A DNA stretch of 64,000 nt. Source: Campylobacter helveticus. GTDB taxonomy: Bacteria > Campylobacterota > Campylobacteria > Campylobacterales > Campylobacteraceae. Positions 58,953 to 64,000 of this stretch are shown here, one piece after another; the stretch's first letter is position 1; each line of letters begins with the position of its first letter. The stretch spans positions 1,500,886-1,564,885 of the forward strand of contig NZ_CP020478.1 in NCBI RefSeq assembly GCF_002080395.1, given 5' to 3'. The notes under the pieces were generated by a model. The model had not been told where the DNA came from. It worked only from the letters and a program-made list of their open reading frames with translations, and ran no database searches. The position numbers and the translations under genes were made by a program.

Positions 58953-61900
58953 TTAACCTTTGAGCCATTCCTGCAAACTTTTTACTTCTAAATAACTCTT
59001 ATCCTGCATTGCTTTAATGCTTTTTGCACCCGCAAAAGCGGAGCGTAAATTTGTAAAATAAGGGATTTTAAAACGCAAAATATTTTCTCTAATCTTCTTC
59101 GTATCGCCCACAAAACTATGCGTATCGCTTGTATTTATCACAAGGTGAATTTCGCCATTTTTGAGTTTATCCTCGACATTTGGGCGTCCTTCTGAAATTT
59201 TATAAACCAACTCACACGCATATCCAGCTTCTTTAAGAATTGTGCAAGTGCCACTCGTAGCAAGCAGAGAAAAGCCTAATTTTAAATATTTTTCAGCGAT
59301 TTTGGTGGCAAATTTTTTATCTTTCTCTTTTAAAGAGATAAATACCACTCCGCTTTTAGGAAGAGGATTAAACGCACAAATTTGACTTTTCGCATACGCT
59401 TTAGTAAAATCTTTACTAATCCCCATAACTTCACCGGTTGAACGCATTTCAGGTCCAAGTTCTAAATCACTTCCACTTAATTTTGCGAAAGGAAAAACAG
59501 CCTCTTTCACGCTAAGATAATTTAACTTTTTAGGACACAGAATTTTTTCCTTAAAATCCACCACGCCAAATTTATCATAAAAGCTTAAAGCTTCTTTTAA
59601 ATTCCCCTGCCACATCACACGCGTAGCAACCTTAGCCAAAGGCAAACCAGTCGCCTTGCTCACAAAAGGCACGGTGCGACTTGCGCGAGGATTAACCTCT
59701 ATCATAAAAAGCTTATTTTCGTGCAAAGCAAACTGGATGTTTAAAAGCCCTTTAACACCTAAATTTAAGGCGATATCGGCTGTTTTTTGGCGGATAAGCT
59801 CTTGCATTTTTTCGTCTATATTACAAGGGGGTAATGAACAAGCACTATCACCTGAGTGAATTCCAGCCTCCTCGATATGCTCCATAATGCCTGCCACATA
59901 GACATCTTTACCATCACTTATCGCATCGACATCAATTTCTGTGGCATTATCTAAAAATTCATCTATTAAAACGGGGCTTCGCTCACTCACAGCCACAGCC
60001 TCTTGCATATAAAGACGAAGTTCTGCCTCATCATACACCACACGCATCGCACGCCCACCTAAAACATAACTTGGACGCACAAGCACAGGATAACCTATTT
60101 CACTCGCTTTTAAAACAGCTTCTTCCACCTTTGTAGCCGTAGCATTTCTAGGCTGATTAATCCCCAAATTCTCGCAAAAAAGCGCAAATTTCTTTCTATC
60201 TTCTGCTAAATCAATCACCCTAGCACTTGTTCCTATGATTTTCGCTCCAAAAGCACTGAGCCTTTTAGCAAATTTAAGCGGAGTTTGCCCCCCAAAATGC
60301 ACTATCACGCCGTCAGGTTTTTCTCTCTCAATCACAGCTCTTAAATGCTCGAAATCAATCGGCTCAAAATATAAAACATCACTCGTGTCATAATCGGTTG
60401 AAACGGTTTCTGGATTACAATTATACATTAGGGTTTTAATACCCAAATCCTTAAGCGCAAAAGACGCATGCACACAAGCATAGTCAAATTCAATGCCTTG
60501 CCCTATGCGGTTAGGTCCTCCGCCTATAATCAGCACCTTTTTTTCCTTTTTGTTTTCAAATTTACTTTGAGTTAGCTCACTAGCATTAATGCTTGAGTAA
60601 AGATAAGGCGTTAAAGCTTTAAATTCCCCAGCACAAGTATCCACCTCGCTAAATTCCGCTATGATTTTATGTTTCATTCTAGAATAGTAAATATCATTTT
60701 GCGAGAGTTCTAAATTATCCTTTTCATTGACTAAGGCGGCGATTTTTTTATCCGAAAAGCCCATAGTTTTTGCTTTTCTTAAAAGCACTTTGTCGCTTAA
60801 AATGTCCATATCAATGCGTTTTTCAAACTCTACAATTTCTCTAATTTGCTCCAAAAACCACCTATCAACTTTACAAAGCTCATAAAGCTCTTCCGTGCTG
60901 AAGCCCTGCCTAAAAGCTTCTCCTATGTATAAAAGTCTTTTTTCATTTGCATTTCTTATCTTAAAAACTAGCTCATTTTTATCTTCAAATAAAACCCTAT
61001 CAAAACCGCTATAATTTCTCTCCAGTGAGCAAAGTGCCTTTTGCAAACTCTCTTTAAAAGTTCTCCCTATCGCCATAACTTCACCCACGCTCTTCATCGC
61101 CGTGCCTAAAATTTCATTAGCTCCGGGAAATTTCTCAAAGGTAAAACGCGGAATTTTAGTTACGATATAATCAATCGCTGGCTCAAAAGAAGCGGGAGTT
61201 CCTGTGATGTCATTTTTAATCTCATCCAAACTAAAGCCAACCGCTAAAAGCGTAGCAACCTTAGCAATAGGATAACCTGTCGCTTTAGAAGCAAGGGCTG
61301 AAGAGCGTGAGACGCGAGGATTCATTTCTATCACTATCATTCTGCCATTTTGTGGATGGATGGCAAATTGCACATTAGAACCACCAGTATCTACACCTAT
61401 CTCGCGCAAGATGGCAAAAGAAGCATTACGCATCGCTTGATATTCTTTATCCGTGAGGGTCAGGGCGGGAGCTATGGTAATGCTATCACCCGTATGCACA
61501 CCCATAGGGTCTAAATTTTCTATGCTACAAACGATGATACAATTGTCAAATTTATCGCGTATAACCTCCATCTCATACTCTTTCCAACCAAGCAAACTTT
61601 CCTCAATCAAAATTTCGTGGATGGGAGAAAGGCTAAGTGCAGCAGTGGCAAGGTCCTTAAATTCGTCTAAATTATACACCACGCCACTACCAGCACCCCC
61701 AAGCGTATAAGAAGCGCGTATCATCAAAGGAAAGCCTATCTCATCGACCGCCTTTAAAGCCTCGTCATAATCATAAGCATACATAGATTTGGGCAAATCC
61801 ATACCTATCTTTTTCATACACTCTTTAAAGACTTGTCTATCTTCGCCCTTTTTTATCGCCTCAGGCTTTGCGCCTAAGAATTTCACGAAAGAAAAATCTT

Positions 61901-62228
61901 TTTTAAATTCTTCACTCTCAAAAACTTGCATAGCGACATTTAAAGCTACTTGTCCGCCCATAGTCGGCAAAATAGCATCAATCTTTTCCTTTTTAATAAT
62001 GCTTAAAATACTTTCTTTTGTAATCGGCTCTATATAAGTTGCATCAGCAAATTCAGGGTCTGTCATAATGGTCGCAGGATTTGAATTAATCAAAACAACG
62101 CGGTATCCAAGCTCTTTTAAAGTTTTAGCCGCCTGAGTGCCAGAATAATCAAACTCGCAAGCCTGTCCTATCACGATAGGTCCGCTTCCTATAAGTAAAA
62201 TATTGTTAATATCATTTCGCTTCGGCAT
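58953..62228 (-). CDS. carB: Carbamoyl-phosphate synthase large chain
   Basis: A 1091-residue enzyme making carbamoyl phosphate for arginine and pyrimidines. Two homologous ATP-grasp halves are visible: [15 protein letters not shown] and [19 protein letters not shown] in the first, [17 protein letters not shown] and [19 protein letters not shown] in the second. The C-terminal MGS-type allosteric domain (about 950-1085) includes LLATSGTC and ends near [15 protein letters not shown]. Complete. CarA is not in the window. Confidence 0.97.
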   Translation of the reverse strand: MPKRNDINNILLIGSGPIVIGQACEFDYSGTQAAKTLKELGYRVVLINSNPATIMTDPEFADATYIEPITKESILSIIKKEKIDAILPTMGGQVALNVAMQVFESEEFKKDFSFVKFLGAKPEAIKKGEDRQVFKECMKKIGMDLPKSMYAYDYDEALKAVDEIGFPLMIRASYTLGGAGSGVVYNLDEFKDLATAALSLSPIHEILIEESLLGWKEYEMEVIRDKFDNCIIVCSIENLDPMGVHTGDSITIAPALTLTDKEYQAMRNASFAILREIGVDTGGSNVQFAIHPQNGRMIVIEMNPRVSRSSALASKATGYPIAKVATLLAVGFSLDEIKNDITGTPASFEPAIDYIVTKIPRFTFEKFPGANEILGTAMKSVGEVMAIGRTFKESLQKALCSLERNYSGFDRVLFEDKNELVFKIRNANEKRLLYIGEAFRQGFSTEELYELCKVDRWFLEQIREIVEFEKRIDMDILSDKVLLRKAKTMGFSDKKIAALVNEKDNLELSQNDIYYSRMKHKIIAEFSEVDTCAGEFKALTPYLYSSINASELTQSKFENKKEKKVLIIGGGPNRIGQGIEFDYACVHASFALKDLGIKTLMYNCNPETVSTDYDTSDVLYFEPIDFEHLRAVIEREKPDGVIVHFGGQTPLKFAKRLSAFGAKIIGTSARVIDLAEDRKKFALFCENLGINQPRNATATKVEEAVLKASEIGYPVLVRPSYVLGGRAMRVVYDEAELRLYMQEAVAVSERSPVLIDEFLDNATEIDVDAISDGKDVYVAGIMEHIEEAGIHSGDSACSLPPCNIDEKMQELIRQKTADIALNLGVKGLLNIQFALHENKLFMIEVNPRASRTVPFVSKATGLPLAKVATRVMWQGNLKEALSFYDKFGVVDFKEKILCPKKLNYLSVKEAVFPFAKLSGSDLELGPEMRSTGEVMGISKDFTKAYAKSQICAFNPLPKSGVVFISLKEKDKKFATKIAEKYLKLGFSLLATSGTCTILKEAGYACELVYKISEGRPNVEDKLKNGEIHLVINTSDTHSFVGDTKKIRENILRFKIPYFTNLRSAFAGAKSIKAMQDKSYLEVKSLQEWLKG

Positions 62229-62296
62229 AAGTCTTTCCTAAAGTAAAAATGCAAAATTATAACTAAATTTCACTAATCAAAGTTTTTAAGTGGATT

Positions 62297-63046
62297 TCAA
62301 TAAGTTTTTTCAATGATGTATAAATAAGAAGGGATATTAAGATTGACATAAGGTTTTACAAGGGCATTTTGATACATATCATCTTCACTAATGCTTTCAA
62401 TCACACCTACACCAACTCCAGCAAAAAAGACATTATCAAACCCACTTGTATAAATCACATCACCCTCTTTTATCTTAGAAGATTTAGGGATAAATTTTAC
62501 CACAACCTTGCCATTTTCGCCGTGTATAATGCCGGGGTATTTTTCCTTTCCTATATAAACGGAAAAGATGCACTTTTCATCACCTTGCAAAAGCGCCATA
62601 GTCCTGCCGTCTTTATTAACTGCTATACCAGCACTAAAACCAGAATAAATTAAACCGCGGTTTTTCGTGCTTGTTTTGAAATCATCAAGCCATACTTTTT
62701 GATAATTATTCACACCAACATAAGAAATCGCTCTTGTGAGTGTTAAACTTGGAAAATATTGAGTAGAATTTTTATCCTCCAAAAAGCGATTAATGCGGTC
62801 TGCGAAAGTGTTAAGAAGTATAGAATTTTCTTCTAATTCTTTATTTCTTTTTTTTAGAATTTCAATTTGCTCGGCTTGGTCAAAATGCTTGGAAATGGAA
62901 GCACTCAAGTAATCCTTAAAATCATAAAGATTACTTAAGACAAAATCATTAACATAAAGAGTATTTTTTTTTATCACGCCCCCATAATAAAAAGAAACAA
63001 AAACCAAAAAAGCTAAGATTAAGACATAAAAAATCTTATTCTTCAT
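62297..63046 (-). CDS. mreC: Rod-shape protein MreC
   Basis: A 249-residue bitopic protein linking cytoplasmic MreB to periplasmic wall synthases. One membrane segment (about 4-22), a coiled coil (about 48-80) and a beta-rich periplasmic domain ([14 protein letters not shown] through [21 protein letters not shown]) fit MreC. The start overlaps the mreB stop by 11 bases. Campylobacter keeps mreBC though it is helical. Confidence 0.93.
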   Translation of the reverse strand: MKNKIFYVLILAFLVFVSFYYGGVIKKNTLYVNDFVLSNLYDFKDYLSASISKHFDQAEQIEILKKRNKELEENSILLNTFADRINRFLEDKNSTQYFPSLTLTRAISYVGVNNYQKVWLDDFKTSTKNRGLIYSGFSAGIAVNKDGRTMALLQGDEKCIFSVYIGKEKYPGIIHGENGKVVVKFIPKSSKIKEGDVIYTSGFDNVFFAGVGVGVIESISEDDMYQNALVKPYVNLNIPSYLYIIEKTY

Positions 63047-64000
63047 TCGTTAGTTGATGTAAAAGTGAAATTTCTTCTAAAGCCTTACCTGTGCCTCTAG
63101 CTACTGCTAAAAGCGGCTCATCAGCCACATATACAGGCAACCTCACTAATTCGCTTAAATACTTATCAAGCCCACGAATCAAAGCTCCGCCTCCTGTTAA
63201 AACCACACCATTTTCGACTATATCACTCGCCAAATCAGGCGGCATCATCTCAAGCACCATTTTAAGTGCATCGGCTATCTCTTTTAAATATTCCTTCATC
63301 GCCTCCCTTACATCTTCGCTCGTAAGCTCAATGCGAGAGAGTAAGCCACTTATTTGGTCGCGTCCTTTTACAACCATAGAAAGTTCTTTTGGGAGTTGTA
63401 CGGCTGAACCTATGGTTATTTTAACCTCTTCACCCGTTCTTTCGCCTATGACAAGATTATATTTATCTTTGACATAATTAACTATACTCATATCAAGCTT
63501 ATCGCCTGCGGTGCGTATGGACTTTGAAATCACAAGCCCCCCGAGAGAAATCACCCCTATCTCCGTCGTCCCACCACCAATATCCACGACCAAATTCCCC
63601 TTAGGCTCTTGAATCGGCAAATTTGCTCCAATAGCCGCCGCCATAGGCTCTTCTATCAAAAAGACCTCTCTAGCCCCAGCACTTAAGGCACTCTCACGCA
63701 CAGCCTTTCTTTCAACCTGTGTCAAGCCATAAGGCACAGAAATAATAATCCTAGGACGCAAAAAACTCTTCCTACGATGTGTCTTTTCTATAAAATAACG
63801 AATCATTTTTTCAGTCATATCAAAATCCGCTATCACGCCGTCTTTCATAGGGCGAATCGCCTCAATATTGCCAGGGGTTTTACCCACCATTTCTTTCGCC
63901 TCTTTACCCACGGCTAGAATTTTAGCCTTAGAGCCGTATCTTTCACGCTCAACCGCCACAACCGAAGGCTCATTAATCACTATACCCTTATCCTTAACCA
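63036..64000 (-). CDS. mreB: Actin-like cell-shape protein MreB (5' end beyond window)
   Basis: The frame stays open to the window edge ([19 protein letters not shown]), so about 25 N-terminal residues with the first phosphate loop are missing; 321 residues are present. The second phosphate loop [19 protein letters not shown] and the adenine-binding [18 protein letters not shown] are intact. Filaments of MreB guide lateral wall growth together with MreC, encoded next. Confidence 0.97.
   Translation of the reverse strand, partial: VKDKGIVINEPSVVAVERERYGSKAKILAVGKEAKEMVGKTPGNIEAIRPMKDGVIADFDMTEKMIRYFIEKTHRRKSFLRPRIIISVPYGLTQVERKAVRESALSAGAREVFLIEEPMAAAIGANLPIQEPKGNLVVDIGGGTTEIGVISLGGLVISKSIRTAGDKLDMSIVNYVKDKYNLVIGERTGEEVKITIGSAVQLPKELSMVVKGRDQISGLLSRIELTSEDVREAMKEYLKEIADALKMVLEMMPPDLASDIVENGVVLTGGGALIRGLDKYLSELVRLPVYVADEPLLAVARGTGKALEEISLLHQLTNEE

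Overview
The window is a low-GC (roughly one third G+C), densely coding chromosome segment of a Campylobacter close to C. jejuni / C. upsaliensis / C. helveticus. Gene content and several local gene orders match what I recall of C. jejuni NCTC 11168. Supporting genes are peb4, the Campylobacter motor gene pflB, flgS, thyX in place of thyA, the futalosine-pathway gene mqnA, a purC-purS-purQ run, and a Maf-type flagellin glycosylation gene with a long G tract. The species is not resolved. I saw no rRNA, tRNA, insertion sequence, prophage or CRISPR array.

Layout. 1-12 kb: clpB (3' end outside the window) with an HspR-type promoter, a CsoR-type metal regulator, then ctpA-purC-purS-purQ, a BatD/SH3-like protein, plsC, htpG, a rhodanese, a small membrane protein and a Na/Pi cotransporter. 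11.9-12.9 kb: a decayed patch at a synteny breakpoint, holding a twice-frameshifted secreted protein, a frameshifted small membrane protein and an EexN-type lipoprotein. 12.9-25.8 kb: a TRIC/UPF0126 channel, nuc, nth, peb4, fba, a ZorA/ZorB-like (MotA/OmpA-like) pair, a PLP deaminase, an NSS transporter, a MOSC protein, dsbD, ppk2 and an M20 amidohydrolase that is visibly mosaic in base composition. 25.8-32 kb: a SurA-like chaperone, gltX, malic enzyme, mqnA, a TcyP-like symporter and thyX.

32.1-34.2 kb: a broken maf gene between thyX and pyrG, carrying a G14 tract, a T6 frameshift and a perfect 124-bp tandem duplication. 34-42.6 kb: pyrG, recJ, pflB, serS, trpS, aroK. 42.7-45 kb: an accessory island with a duplicated two-gene cassette of small proteins that shares an 89-bp repeat, then a restriction-modification pair whose methylase is intact and whose HNH nuclease is a remnant. 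45-64 kb: der, an EamA transporter, a glycine-zipper membrane protein, a Tlp2-like chemoreceptor divergent from znuA-znuC-znuB, flgG2-flgG behind a sigma-54 promoter, flgS, a stand-alone DUF234 protein, a class V aminotransferase, an amino-acid binding lipoprotein, dcd, carB, mreC and mreB (5' end outside).

Most genes serve core metabolism (purine, pyrimidine and menaquinone synthesis), protein folding and quality control (ClpB, HtpG, Peb4, SurA-like, CtpA, DsbD), translation (GltX, SerS, TrpS, Der) and motility (PflB, FlgG, FlgG2, FlgS, Tlp2-like, Maf). Frameshifts and duplications are confined to the accessory genes while core genes are intact, so the decay is more likely biological than a general sequencing-error problem.
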